From positions 1 to 64,000 of IMG/VR virus record IMGVR_UViG_3300008120_000139: 64,000 bases of DNA; one strand, written 5' to 3'. Below, piece by piece: positions 45,601 to 55,700 of the stretch (position 1 is its first letter; each line of letters begins with the position of its first letter). The translations under genes and the position numbers were made by a program. The notes under the pieces are model-generated. The model was given only the letters and a program-made list of their open reading frames with translations. It was not told the DNA's origin and did not search any database. The DNA is from a virus.

Positions 45601-48600
45601 GTGGATTAGCTTACTACGACGGAGTTATTAGCAGAATTGCAGGACAAGAAACTCAAACAGTATCGGCTATAGATTACTTAAATCAATTAACTCAAGATGT
45701 TATTACTAATACATCTGCACCTGATTTATTAAGTGGGTCAGGCGTCCCTCAAGTAATTAATTGGGTATTAACAAACGGTGATGTAGCTAGTGAATCAATT
45801 AATAACTTAGTTAATATTATAACTGATATAATTAATAAAGGTCCATCTGCTGCACCTACAATGTATAGTAGTACTGGTCCTGATGCTGCATTTGTTAGTG
45901 CAGAAGTTTTATTACAGGCAAATAGAGAATTTATACAACAAAATACTATTAATTATATTAATAATATTATCTACGCCGGCGGTTTACCATACAGTGAAAT
46001 TAAATGTCGTAGAGATACAGGATTGATTATTGATTCTATCGCAACAGATTTGATGCACTACACACCAGAATTTAGTCAATCGACATTTGCTGGTTTACAA
46101 TATTGGAGTCAAGATAACTATGTTGGCGATATTGAAGATCAATTAAATCCAACTGTTGCTGCAATGATATATTTAAAAGAAACAGCAGCAAAAATAATGA
46201 AAAATATTACACCTGCTGATGATCTAATTGATAGATATCATACCGGTTCGCCGACTCAAGATACATCTTTAGAAGCCGCAACAGATGCAGAAGTATTCAC
46301 AGTTAATTCTTTATTTGATTTAATCATAGAAATTGTTAACGGTAGAAAAACAGGATGGACCGATAGAATTATTTCAAACGGATTAGCAAGTCATTTACCA
46401 AGTATACAAAATGCTTATAATATTTTACAAGAAAACAAAGAATATTTAGGATATGAAATAACTGCTTACGTTGATGCAACTAATTTTGGATTTACATACG
46501 ATTTAGGAAAATGCCGTAGAGATGTCGGTTACATGATAGATGCTGTATGTTTTGATATGGTACATGGTGGTAATAGACAAAGTATTCAAAATGGTCTATA
46601 CTATTACGGATTTAGTACTTCATTATCGAATATACATGGAAATCAAAATGTTGCAACTATAGCAGCATTTAATTATCTATCATCGATATCTGGTCAAGTA
46701 ATACAAAATATTACTGTAACACCTAATCAATCTAATGCAGTACAAATATTTGGCGAAACTGTAGGTACATCTTCTGAGGCCACAACACTTGCAAATGCAA
46801 TATCTACAATTACTAATATTATTCAGAATTCACCGACTGTTGCATCACAGCCGACTCAAGTTTATTTTACAGCTTCAAATACTACGTCGACTATAGCTGC
46901 ATATAGTTTGTTGAATTCAAATAGAACATTCTTAGTAGAACAAACAATTGCTTTTATTGATCAAACATATAATCCGGGTGCATTTAACTATAACGAAGCA
47001 AAATGCTACAGAGATGTTGGATTAATTGTTGACGCAGTAAGTCAAGATATTTTATTAGGCGGAAATCAAAAGAGTATTGAAGCAGGTTTAGCATATTGGA
47101 GTGCAGGTTATAATTATGTAACTGGGCAAGAAACTACAACTACAATGGCTATAAATTATGCTTCTACAATTAGTCTACAGATTATAGCTAATCAACCAGT
47201 CGTTGTACAGTCAGGTACAACAGTAAGTCAAATTATAAATCCGTTCTTTGATTATGGTTGGGAATATGGTCCTCAAGAAGCAGTGGCCAGAAACTTTAAC
47301 ATTATTACGGATATAATAGAAAGAGGTCCGATATATGCACCTCCTGTTTATGCCGGTGGAGGCCTATTCTCTCTAACTGGTTTAAATGGTTCAGATGTTA
47401 AAATAAGTCCTCAGGTCACATCTGTTGTACCTATATCAGCAGGAACATATAGAATTGGTTTAAGTACGTCAACTATAGGATTTGGAACTAATTCTACTTT
47501 ATATTTTGGAGATACATTGATATTCCCAATAAGAGATAATCAAGTAGAAGAACAAAGTCTAAAGTACACAGGAAGTACAAGTACTTGGCAACAAAGAAAA
47601 ATTGATCCTATAGGTTCTATGGGAGGAAGTTTAGTAGACGGTGCTGTAATTAGCGATCGTAGCCCTATTCAATCGTTTGTTTATGATGCTTTCACTCAAG
47701 TTAACCAAGGTGGTAGAGGAATACATATAACAAATGATGGTTATGCACAGCTAGTTTCTGTGTTTACTATCTTCTGTTCAGTTGGGGTACAAACAGATAA
47801 CGGTGGTATTGCAAGTATTGTTAACAGTAATGCAAACTTTGGTAATATATGTTTGTTATCAAAAGGATACGGTAGACGTAAATTTAGTGGTACAATATAT
47901 AATCCTGCATTTAAATCATATCCCGATGATCCGGTATTCAATGAATTTTTCCCTGAAGGATATTGGCCAAACGGAGGAAGAGTTAGAGCATTTATTCCAG
48001 ATTTAGATGATAGACCACATATTTCTCTAGTTATGGAAATTGTTCCTCCTGACGGACATGAAAATGAACAAAACTTCCCTGGATTTTTAAATGCTACACC
48101 TAACAAAGCAGCATTAACTACAGGAACTATTACAATTACTGATATCGATACTGAAGGGATTGCTGTCGGAAATTATCTGTACGTTAGAGATCAAAATGGA
48201 TTTGAAGGAACTGGTACAATATTCAAACTATATGCAGATACAGGTACAATCGTTACTGATGTAGGGTATAGAAGTGTTACATTAAATAAAGCATTAACAA
48301 ATGGTGGATCAGATCCAGAATTTACTGATAATGATAATTACTTCAATTTATATTTCTGCGGTAATGCTTATTACACAGTATTAAGTAGTGAAGTAGGAGA
48401 TAATCCATTGCCTGTAGGTACACATGTGTTATCTGCAAATCCATATACAGGTATTACAATTGATCAAAGACCGGCTCATATTGCGTCATTACATCATTTA
48501 AGTACTATAACAAACAAAGTGATTAGTAATATTGCAGTTACTCCTTTATCTATAGGAACTACAGCTAATCAAATAATTAATCCATTAATTTTAGGTGGTA

Positions 48601-49340
48601 ACCAAGCTATTGATTTTATTAATTTAAGATTTAATGAGTTAATTAATATAGTCGACGCATTAAATCTTGCACAAGCAGAAGCTGTTATTCCGTCAAGTTT
48701 ACGTACAACAAGTGGACCAGCCGTAGAAGGTGCAAGTGCTGCTGTTCGATTAATAACAGATAACATAGAATTTATCGCAGATGAAGTAACTAATTATGCT
48801 GTAGAATGGATCAACGCTAGTCCGACACCATATACAATGACAGACTCTCAACAGGCAAAATGTAAACGAGATACAAAAATTATTCTTCAGCGATTAATTT
48901 ACGATATACAATCGGGTGGCCGTTATAATACTGTTATGAGCGGTCTAAGTTATTGGCAACGTAACGGTACACATCATATTATTCAATTAGGCGAAAATGT
49001 AAGAAGAACTGAGTTATTCCCTGACGGTTCGACAATTAATTTCTTCCAGCGTAGCTATATGAGTGCTTCTGGTTATGTATTTGAATATGTTGGAGCAGGC
49101 ATTGATTATGGTGCACTTCCTCAACGAGGAGTTGCAGATCCTAAACAAGGACAAGAAGTTGTTATGTTAGATAGCGGTAAAGTATTCTTTACTAGTACAG
49201 ATCAAAACGGTGACTTCAGAATTGGTCCAGGATTAGTAATTAGTCAGGCAACAGGCGTTCTAAGTGGTAGAACATTTACTAAATCATTGTTTGCTAATAT
49301 GACTCCATTTATATTAGCAATCGAATCCGGCGGAGGTTAA
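42654..49340 (+). CDS. Large tail-fibre/appendage protein (2228 aa)
   Basis: Residues 1-150 open with beta-repeats (IKALNGLIEIEAGNDIDIIS, EVYVDTPLTTFTGDATVE) of the fibre N-terminal type, followed by GSVYVTGGMGIEKDLNVGG. Residues about 335-460 resemble a right-handed beta-helix: VTVDGNDTNDGRAQDASRACRTIGGAL, ILVSAGRYLEDNPLRL, SIRGSDIRTTFIEP. From about residue 640 to 2070 there are seven units each containing K-C-x-R-D followed by a hydrophobic helix (KCERDIGLIVDSIAIDLL, KCYRDVGLIVDAVSQDIL). The C-terminal 50 residues (DQNGDFRIGPGLVISQATG...FANMTPFILAIESGG) recall the end of large structural proteins in T4-like phages of cyanobacteria (from memory). GAGGA precedes the start. It is probably an extended adsorption appendage. 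Confidence 0.75.
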   Translation: MTTNVLKLPGDYKIKALNGLIEIEAGNDIDIISGGTVTIEAPVEVYVDTPLTTFTGDATVEENTILGLTTDNTIEANARFITDVVPKDSATYDLGLSTNTWNKLNSEEAEFYSPNNVGNPYGRPYDPGDIYDTEAHRREGSVYVTGGMGIEKDLNVGGWIYGRIDFANTTTFVYTTATNNDENYYLPFVRYQYGTPPVPSRIFVDETSPAVPSGLRYNPSTGKITTEQIDVVGTEDTSDPTTGALTVAGGVGIELSLQVGEDVTSSNLYAQTDNTGQIGTSSTQWSEAYIQNLFTRYIKSTTGTIQIAPKDPLTEIIGDIRVRGVNPIGTAPVVTNTLYVTVDGNDTNDGRAQDASRACRTIGGALRSPHYQPGTQILVSAGRYLEDNPLRLKPYTSIRGSDIRTTFIEPINKTQDLFHLDSGCYLNYMTFLNGRSGLLEGPYEQGFNRGAYATAFPPLSGADRIDLFHSPYVQNCTNQSGPWFRDGTMFVPNQSIQVPAIVGTGTWAFNTTSIVVNVVSEPINGFINAGQPGSGTTDYTGHLESTVNLQGTIPTVSSLPTSPTPILLDGYITSDTGDLWVYTEATTITQGMYVNSGQQNPGFFNARTLMLANKQFIQEQVVEFVEQTFNSGSFSYDAVKCERDIGLIVDSIAIDLLQNSESESIFAGLQYWRQSGYVDSIGDQITTTTDAINYVKSQAILAVSSPFDATVGSKFDIIIDILNTPLSTISSGAFAETITNLIEANPNGIASTDPATVAAYDALLAAKSTIATNTINYISIAHPLFTSYSVDKCTRDVGYMIDSVAFDLLHGGSKQSIKSGVYYFGYSAAQTEVPNELPQTVQAYNFIKSLVSNVVLATPIVNPYQVGVTQTTGLNSATIYEVNALEDSIDLITKIIRNGPSVVDARIPINLNQSGNTNVLNAYNLLVNNRAFIQAETIAYINSSTFSTFSSYSKEKCYRDVGILVENIAYDAAFGGNQKAIESGLAYYDGVISRIAGQETQTVSAIDYLNQLTQDVITNTSAPDLLSGSGVPQVINWVLTNGDVASESINNLVNIITDIINKGPSAAPTMYSSTGPDAAFVSAEVLLQANREFIQQNTINYINNIIYAGGLPYSEIKCRRDTGLIIDSIATDLMHYTPEFSQSTFAGLQYWSQDNYVGDIEDQLNPTVAAMIYLKETAAKIMKNITPADDLIDRYHTGSPTQDTSLEAATDAEVFTVNSLFDLIIEIVNGRKTGWTDRIISNGLASHLPSIQNAYNILQENKEYLGYEITAYVDATNFGFTYDLGKCRRDVGYMIDAVCFDMVHGGNRQSIQNGLYYYGFSTSLSNIHGNQNVATIAAFNYLSSISGQVIQNITVTPNQSNAVQIFGETVGTSSEATTLANAISTITNIIQNSPTVASQPTQVYFTASNTTSTIAAYSLLNSNRTFLVEQTIAFIDQTYNPGAFNYNEAKCYRDVGLIVDAVSQDILLGGNQKSIEAGLAYWSAGYNYVTGQETTTTMAINYASTISLQIIANQPVVVQSGTTVSQIINPFFDYGWEYGPQEAVARNFNIITDIIERGPIYAPPVYAGGGLFSLTGLNGSDVKISPQVTSVVPISAGTYRIGLSTSTIGFGTNSTLYFGDTLIFPIRDNQVEEQSLKYTGSTSTWQQRKIDPIGSMGGSLVDGAVISDRSPIQSFVYDAFTQVNQGGRGIHITNDGYAQLVSVFTIFCSVGVQTDNGGIASIVNSNANFGNICLLSKGYGRRKFSGTIYNPAFKSYPDDPVFNEFFPEGYWPNGGRVRAFIPDLDDRPHISLVMEIVPPDGHENEQNFPGFLNATPNKAALTTGTITITDIDTEGIAVGNYLYVRDQNGFEGTGTIFKLYADTGTIVTDVGYRSVTLNKALTNGGSDPEFTDNDNYFNLYFCGNAYYTVLSSEVGDNPLPVGTHVLSANPYTGITIDQRPAHIASLHHLSTITNKVISNIAVTPLSIGTTANQIINPLILGGNQAIDFINLRFNELINIVDALNLAQAEAVIPSSLRTTSGPAVEGASAAVRLITDNIEFIADEVTNYAVEWINASPTPYTMTDSQQAKCKRDTKIILQRLIYDIQSGGRYNTVMSGLSYWQRNGTHHIIQLGENVRRTELFPDGSTINFFQRSYMSASGYVFEYVGAGIDYGALPQRGVADPKQGQEVVMLDSGKVFFTSTDQNGDFRIGPGLVISQATGVLSGRTFTKSLFANMTPFILAIESGGG

Positions 49341-49352
49341 AAAGGATATATT

Positions 49353-49745
49353 ATGGCATTAATTCCATTAAACACATTTAAAACAAAAACTTTTAGGTTA
49401 AACGATATTTCAACTCAAACAGTTTATACAGCACCTGTAGGTGTAACCAGCATCGTATTAATGGCTCAAGTTTCTAACTTGACTACAGAAACTCAAACTG
49501 TTAATTTTGTACACTATAGACGATTTCCTGTATTAGCAGATGCTCAGGGCAACGGAGCTCAACCATCCGATCAAAATAATATAGGATCATATCTTGTTAA
49601 AGATTTTTCAATTCCGGGCGGTGATGCAGCAAGTATGCTTTCTGGAAAATTAATTATTGAAACATTAAATAGTATAAGAGCAAGTGCAGTTAATAGCGGA
49701 ACATGTCAATTAGTTTTGAGTATACTTGAAACAGCTAATGAATAA
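49353..49745 (+). CDS. Small virion protein in the fibre region (130 aa)
   Basis: 130 residues, beta-rich, beginning MALIPLNTFKTKTFRLNDISTQTVYTAP and containing TSIVLMAQVSNLTTETQTVNFVHYRRFP. It follows the large appendage gene by 12 bases with AAGGA and precedes another fibre gene by 16, so it is part of the same transcript. The compact beta-sandwich look suggests an attachment adaptor or small fibre cap; no known family was recognised. Confidence 0.6.
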   Translation: MALIPLNTFKTKTFRLNDISTQTVYTAPVGVTSIVLMAQVSNLTTETQTVNFVHYRRFPVLADAQGNGAQPSDQNNIGSYLVKDFSIPGGDAASMLSGKLIIETLNSIRASAVNSGTCQLVLSILETANE

Positions 49746-49761
49746 ACCAGAGAATTAAATT

Positions 49762-51777
49762 ATGCCAAGACTATTAAGTGGATCAACATTACGTCGTGGA
49801 GGTAGCGGAGAATTCCTTGACCTTAGAGGAGCAATGCCTCAACTACCACCTTCAGAAACTACCGCAACTGGTTTTACACTTGTAACTGATTCTCTATACA
49901 GAACTACGTATAGATCAAGTTTAGGATTTATCGAAATTAAAACTGCTACAATGTATAGCAGTTTACCAGAAGGTACAATTCGTATATTGGCCACTGGAAC
50001 TTCGTTCTTGGCAACTAATACAGAATCAGGGACATTGGTTGTAAAAGGTGGCATCGGTGTCGGCGGCAACATGAATATTGCCCAAGACATTGTTGTTAAT
50101 GATTTAACTATAGGAAAAGGTTTAGAAGGTTACAATAATATTGTATTTCAAGGTACAGCAACTGCTAGAGCTAACGATTTTAATGTAGGACAACAATCAA
50201 TTACAATTGGCTACGATTCTTTAACAGGAATCGAAACGTCATTTAGAAATATTGCTATCGGTTCAAGTGCATTAAGTTCAGGAACTGACCTACGATTAAG
50301 TATAGCAATTGGGGATAATGCATTAAAAAATGTAGGGGTACCAAATTTTATTTCAGTTGCTACAATAAATGATATTGATCGTTATTTGTCATCAACGATT
50401 TCTTCAGTTTTGCAACAAAATCCGATGAGAATTATTGCAAACAATCATGGCCTGCTTAACGGATCACAAATTTATGTAACAGGTGTTGATGGAATAACTA
50501 CATCATCCATTGCAACCGGTGTTTATAGCTTAATTAATGAACAACCGTTATATGTTAATGCAATAGATATTAACACATTAGAAGCTTATTATGATCAAGC
50601 ATTAACTGTCCCTGTAAACTCTACAAATGCATCGGCTTATGTAACTGGCGGAACGGTGTATTCTCCTGTAATAATAACAGTAAATACCCCTCATCAATTA
50701 GTTTCAGGGTCATATGTACATATCGATGGAATAGTTGGAACAACACAATTAAACAACGATGATTTTTATGTAAGACAATTGTCGGCAAATCAATTTTCAT
50801 TGTTCTTAGATCCTATTTTTAAAGAACCAGTTGACGGAACACCATTCGGTTCTTACGTAAGTGGCGGTGAAGTACAAATAAGACCTCAAAGAGATGCTAA
50901 TATTGGTTATGGTCACAGTGCAGGCGAAAACTTAATAGATGGTACAAATAACGTTTTACTTGGTAATAACTCTGCTCAGAATTTAAACACAGGTTCGAAC
51001 AATATTATTATTGGAAATAATAAAGCATTTGATCTTTTTACTGGTAGTGGTATTATTAGTATCGGTGGTGATAACATTGTTAATGGAAAAAATAACCAAG
51101 TTAACATAGGATCAATATTTTATTATGACGGATCAACGACATCGACTATTAGATCTATAACTAGAATATTATCATACGAACAATCGGTAAGCACTAATAC
51201 AGGTGCATTACAAACTTTAGGCGGTATAGGTATTAATGGTAATGGGTATTTTGGAGGAATGCTACAGGTATTAGGTACCCAAACATCAACTATTACTAAT
51301 GATTTATCTGTACTAGGCAATACAACTATTAAAAAATCATTAACAGTTGATGGCTCCGATAATATTAATTTAGTACCAAACGGTGCAACAGTATATATAC
51401 AACCTGATTTAGGTGGTTCTGTAGTTATTAGAGCAGATTCTCCCGGAACGATAAACAATATCAGTATTGGTGCAACTGATGCAGAATCTGGTAGATTTAC
51501 TACTGTTCAAGTAATAAACACTACTAATTCAACATCTACTGTAACTGGTGCATTAGTAGTAGCCGGTGGAGTCGGAATTGGTGGAAATGTGTATAGCAAT
51601 AGCGGAAACGCTGATGAAAATTATTTGTTACATACTCCTCGAATATCAGTAAGTGCAGGAGTACCCCCTACTGATCCTAAAGTGGGCGATTTTTGGATCG
51701 ATTCAGCTGTTCCTGCATATTTGCAATATATTAAAGACGGTACGAATAAATTTTGGATACAAATCGGTTCCGTTTAA
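49762..51777 (+). CDS. Fibre protein with YadA-head-like and GALxVxGGxGIGG modules (671 aa)
   Basis: The N-terminus (residues 1-60) has the form MPRLLSGSTLRRGGSGEFLDL. It contains ESGTLVVKGGIGVGGNMNI near residue 90, AIGSSALSSGTDLRLSIAIGDNAL near 165-190 and NVLLGNNSAQNLNTGSNNIIIGNNKA near 395-420. The latter two are IAIG/NxxIG repeats like those of left-handed beta-roll adhesin heads. Two beta modules with HGLLNGSQIYVTG and HQLVSGSYVHIDG lie between. Two more GALxV modules are near residues 475 and 595. The end (VPAYLQYIKDGTNKFWIQIGS) resembles a small cap domain. Tail-fibre component by inference. Confidence 0.7.
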   Translation: MPRLLSGSTLRRGGSGEFLDLRGAMPQLPPSETTATGFTLVTDSLYRTTYRSSLGFIEIKTATMYSSLPEGTIRILATGTSFLATNTESGTLVVKGGIGVGGNMNIAQDIVVNDLTIGKGLEGYNNIVFQGTATARANDFNVGQQSITIGYDSLTGIETSFRNIAIGSSALSSGTDLRLSIAIGDNALKNVGVPNFISVATINDIDRYLSSTISSVLQQNPMRIIANNHGLLNGSQIYVTGVDGITTSSIATGVYSLINEQPLYVNAIDINTLEAYYDQALTVPVNSTNASAYVTGGTVYSPVIITVNTPHQLVSGSYVHIDGIVGTTQLNNDDFYVRQLSANQFSLFLDPIFKEPVDGTPFGSYVSGGEVQIRPQRDANIGYGHSAGENLIDGTNNVLLGNNSAQNLNTGSNNIIIGNNKAFDLFTGSGIISIGGDNIVNGKNNQVNIGSIFYYDGSTTSTIRSITRILSYEQSVSTNTGALQTLGGIGINGNGYFGGMLQVLGTQTSTITNDLSVLGNTTIKKSLTVDGSDNINLVPNGATVYIQPDLGGSVVIRADSPGTINNISIGATDAESGRFTTVQVINTTNSTSTVTGALVVAGGVGIGGNVYSNSGNADENYLLHTPRISVSAGVPPTDPKVGDFWIDSAVPAYLQYIKDGTNKFWIQIGSV

Positions 51778-51798
51778 CATGAACAAGAGTAAAAATAT

Positions 51799-52710
51799 AT
51801 GTCAACTTTAAATTTTCCTAGTAATCCAACAATAGGCCAAACGCATACTGTAGGATCAAGGACTTATACATGGAATGGTACTGCTTGGGTAGTATCTAGT
51901 AGTTCAGTATCTGGAACAACCGGAACTTTACAACAGCTAGTAGTTAGCTCAACTGGTTCTTTTCAAACAGTAATAATTACTGGCACAAATGCATCGATTA
52001 GTACAACAACAGGTGCATTAACTGTGGCAGGTGGAGTTGGCATACAAGGAGACGTATTTATTGGTGGAGCGTTGAGTGTCGAAGGACAGATTATATTAAC
52101 AACTTCAAGTTTTAACGTTGATATAAGTGAAGGTAACGACATTGATATTAGCGTTGATCCTATTAATAATAATTTGGTTATTTTTTCCAACATTTCGACT
52201 TTAGAAACAGTTACAGGCAGAGGAAGTTCAACTACAAATAAAGTAGTCATTCTTAATACAGAAGAGTCAACAAGTACATATACAGGAGCATTAATTGTTT
52301 CCGGAGGTGTTGGAATTTGGGGAAATGGATGGTTCGAAGGACGTGTAACTTCTGAAAGTTTAAGGATTGCGGATGCAGTTTTAGACTCAACCGTTATAAA
52401 TATAACAACTAATGCAACTGTTGTAATAGATACATATTCTTTAAATGAATATAGAGCTGCAAAGTATTTTATACAAATTTCAGAAGGCACAGGATTAACC
52501 GCAGAATTTCAAGCACAAGAAATAACACTAATTGCAAGTAATTCTGGAACAGTTGATATTAGTGTTTATGGAACAGTAACTACAAATGGTCCAACTGGCT
52601 TAGGATCATTTGATGCAATAGTAGATGGAACCGATGTAAAATTAAGATTTACTCCAGATTACGTCACTAGTAAGACAGTTAAGGTATTAAGAACAGCCAT
52701 AACAGTTTAA
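51799..52710 (+). CDS. Fibre protein with NPTIGQT attachment domain (303 aa)
   Basis: Residues 1-36 (MSTLNFPSNPTIGQTHTVG, then TYTWNGTAWVVSSS) match the short N-terminal module that begins many phage fibre proteins. Two GALxV modules follow: TTGALTVAGGVGIQGDVFIGG near residue 72 and YTGALIVSGGVGIWGNGWFEG near residue 158. The C-terminal about 95 residues (LNEYRAAKYFIQISEG to VKVLRTAITV) are a beta domain with a clear paralogue at the end of the next gene. The start has no strong Shine-Dalgarno and lies 21 bases after the previous stop. Probable fibre subunit. Confidence 0.7.
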   Translation: MSTLNFPSNPTIGQTHTVGSRTYTWNGTAWVVSSSSVSGTTGTLQQLVVSSTGSFQTVIITGTNASISTTTGALTVAGGVGIQGDVFIGGALSVEGQIILTTSSFNVDISEGNDIDISVDPINNNLVIFSNISTLETVTGRGSSTTNKVVILNTEESTSTYTGALIVSGGVGIWGNGWFEGRVTSESLRIADAVLDSTVINITTNATVVIDTYSLNEYRAAKYFIQISEGTGLTAEFQAQEITLIASNSGTVDISVYGTVTTNGPTGLGSFDAIVDGTDVKLRFTPDYVTSKTVKVLRTAITV

Positions 52711-52723
52711 AGGGAGAACGATA

Positions 52724-55700
52724 ATGGCAATAGCAAAAGATTTTATTACACGATATGGTGTATATGTACAAGGCTCGACAGCAGTAACTAGCTCAACTGC
52801 ACAAACGGGAGCGTTACAAGTCGACGGCGGTATTGCTGTTGCAAAAAATTTAATAGTAGGTCAAGCATCTACATTGTGGGGAGCAACTACATTAAAAAGT
52901 ACGCTCACTGCTGAAAAACCTGTAACATTAAATGAAACATTATCGGTTACTGGCATTTCGACAGTAGGAGTATTGACTGCTACTGGCACACTATCTGTTA
53001 GTGGTGCAACATCTTTAGGAAGCACACTTGCTGTTACAGGTGCTACTACATTAAACAGTTCGTTAAGCGTTACTGGTACTTCGTTGCTAGTAGGACCGTT
53101 AACAGCAAACACATCAACATTTAATGGTCCTGTATCAGTAGCAGGGTCAAATACATTTTCTGTAGGCACAGGAGCTTCGACATTAAACGGGACTTTGACT
53201 GTTGCAGGAAATGCTGCATTTACTAGTACAACAGAAGCTGCAACTACTCCGGCGGGTGCTATAGTCGTTTCCGGTGGAGCATATGTTGGTAAACGTTTGA
53301 TTGTAGCAAGCACCGATGCAAATACAGGAACAAATACAAGTAATGCATTATATGTAGCAGGTGGTGCATGGATCGATAAAACTTTTGTTGTATCAGGTGA
53401 TACAACATTCAGGGGTAACGTAACATTTAACGGCACACAAACTAATGTATATTCTACTAATACAGTTTATACAGATAACTTATTAAATCTACACACACCT
53501 TCCGGTAGTATAGGATCGGATCATTCTTGGACATCAAACGATGGAAAAGATATAGGTTTCATGTTCCATTACTATAAAACTACTGATAAAGATGCTTTCT
53601 TAGGTTTATCTAACAGTAGTGGATATCTTGAATTTTATTCTGATTCAACTGAAACAACTGCAAGTGTAGTTACACCTATTGTATATGGTACTTTCAAAAC
53701 AGGTAGTATTATATTAACTGACACAACTACTGCTACAAGTACTAACACTGGTGCATTGCAAGTTGTTGGAGGAATAGGTGTAGGTGATAAAATTTATGCT
53801 GGTGGTAATATCAGCGGCGGTACAGTAACTGCAAGAAATTTAACACAAGGTAGAATTGTTTTTGTAGGTTCCGGGGGACAGTTAACAGACGATGCCGAAT
53901 TAACATATGATGGTTTAACTAATTTATTAAGCGCTGATGTTACCAGCGCAAATTCTGCAACAAATATTAAAAACGGTGGTCCAGGCCAACTTGTTTATCA
54001 AATAGCAGCTAGTCAAACTGCCTTTGTTGCAACAGGTACTTCAGGTTACATTCTACAAGCAAATGGTGCATCTGCTCCGACGTGGGTCCCAGTATCTGGT
54101 GTTTCTGCAGGAGTAGCAACCACTGCTAGTAATTTGGCCAACGGAACAACAGGGCAAATTCCATATCAAAATGCTGCAGGCAGCACTACATTTTTTGGTC
54201 CAGGTAATGCAGGTCAATTATTAGTGAGTAATGGTGCAGTAAGTGGTGGTCCGTCATTTGTAAACACAGGTAATATATTTGTTGGAAGTGCCCTTGCTGC
54301 TATAAACATTTCAGGAGGCGCTGCCGGACAACTTCCGATTCAAACTGGTCTTAATACAACAGCATTTATTCCAGCAGGTACTGCTGGTCAAATATTACAA
54401 GCACAATCAGGTAACACTGCTACTTTTGTAAGTACAAGTACATTAGTTGTCGGAACAGCACTAGTTGCAAATAAATGGACCACTGCTCGTACAGTTACAT
54501 TCACAGGTGATACAACTGGTACATTTACAATAGATGGTAGTGCTGATGTAACAAACGTTAATTTAACTATACAACCAAACAGTGTTGCACTTGGAACAGA
54601 TACAACAGGTAACTATGTTGGAACTGGTGCTACAAGTGGATTCGGTATTAGTGGTAGTGCAACCGGCGAAGGTTCTGCATTTACAGTTACTGCTAATTCT
54701 ACTAGTTCTAATACTACAAGTACAATTGTATTTAGAGATGCTTCAGGTAATTTTAGTGCAGGTACAATAACTGCATCATTAGCAGGTAATGCAACAAGTG
54801 CTGATAAATGGGCAACAGCAAGAACTTTAACATTAGCAGGTGATTTAGGCGGTACAGCAACGTTTGATGGAAGTTCAAACTTTACATTAACTGCAACTAT
54901 TCAAGCTGATAGTGTAGCACTAGGTACCGATACAACTGGAATATATGTAGCTAGCGGTGCAGTAAGTGGACTTGGATTAAGCGGATCGGCTAATACCGAA
55001 GGATCAACATTTACTGTTACATCAAATGCTACAAGTGCAAATACTACAAGTACACTTGTATTTAGAGATAGCTCAGGTAATTTTAGTGCAGGGACAATAA
55101 CTGCAAATTTAAATGGCACAGCAACATTTGCAACAACTGCAACTAATTTAAGAGATGGTACGACAGGGCAAATTCCTTATCAAACTACTGCAAGTACTAC
55201 TGCGTTTACTGGTCCAGGTAATGCAGGTGAAATTTTAACTAGTCGTGGTGCAGGACAACCGCTATATCAAAATACATTAACTTTAGCAGGTACAACAGAC
55301 TCTGCAGGTACTAATTCAGGTGCATTGCAAGTTATCGGTGGTGTCGGAATTGGTAAAACAGTTTATGTTGGCGGAAAAGTTATAGTAAACGACACAACAG
55401 ATTCTGCTGCAACAAATCAAGGGGCAATTCAAACACTCGGTGGTGTTGGAGTTGCTAAAGATTTAACAGTTGGTGGTGACATTACAGTTGGATCAGTAGC
55501 AGCAAGTACTGTTACTCCGATGATTTTCAGTAACAACTTGTTAATAGCAACTTATACAAGTCCTGCCATAACAACTACTGCAACTGTTAATTTAGATGTG
55601 TTTACCGGAAACGTTTTCAGAACTGCAAAATATACTGTTCAAATTTTTGATTCAGGTAACACTAACATACATGTTTCAGAAATTTTAGTTTCACATAACA

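Noticed and set aside
52861-53436. Minus-strand ORF of 191 residues (and similar ones opposite other fibre genes)
   Set aside because: Pro/Val/Ala-rich shadows produced by the Thr/Gly/Ala-rich repeats of the coding strand; repeated in every paralogue with no promoter or ribosome site.
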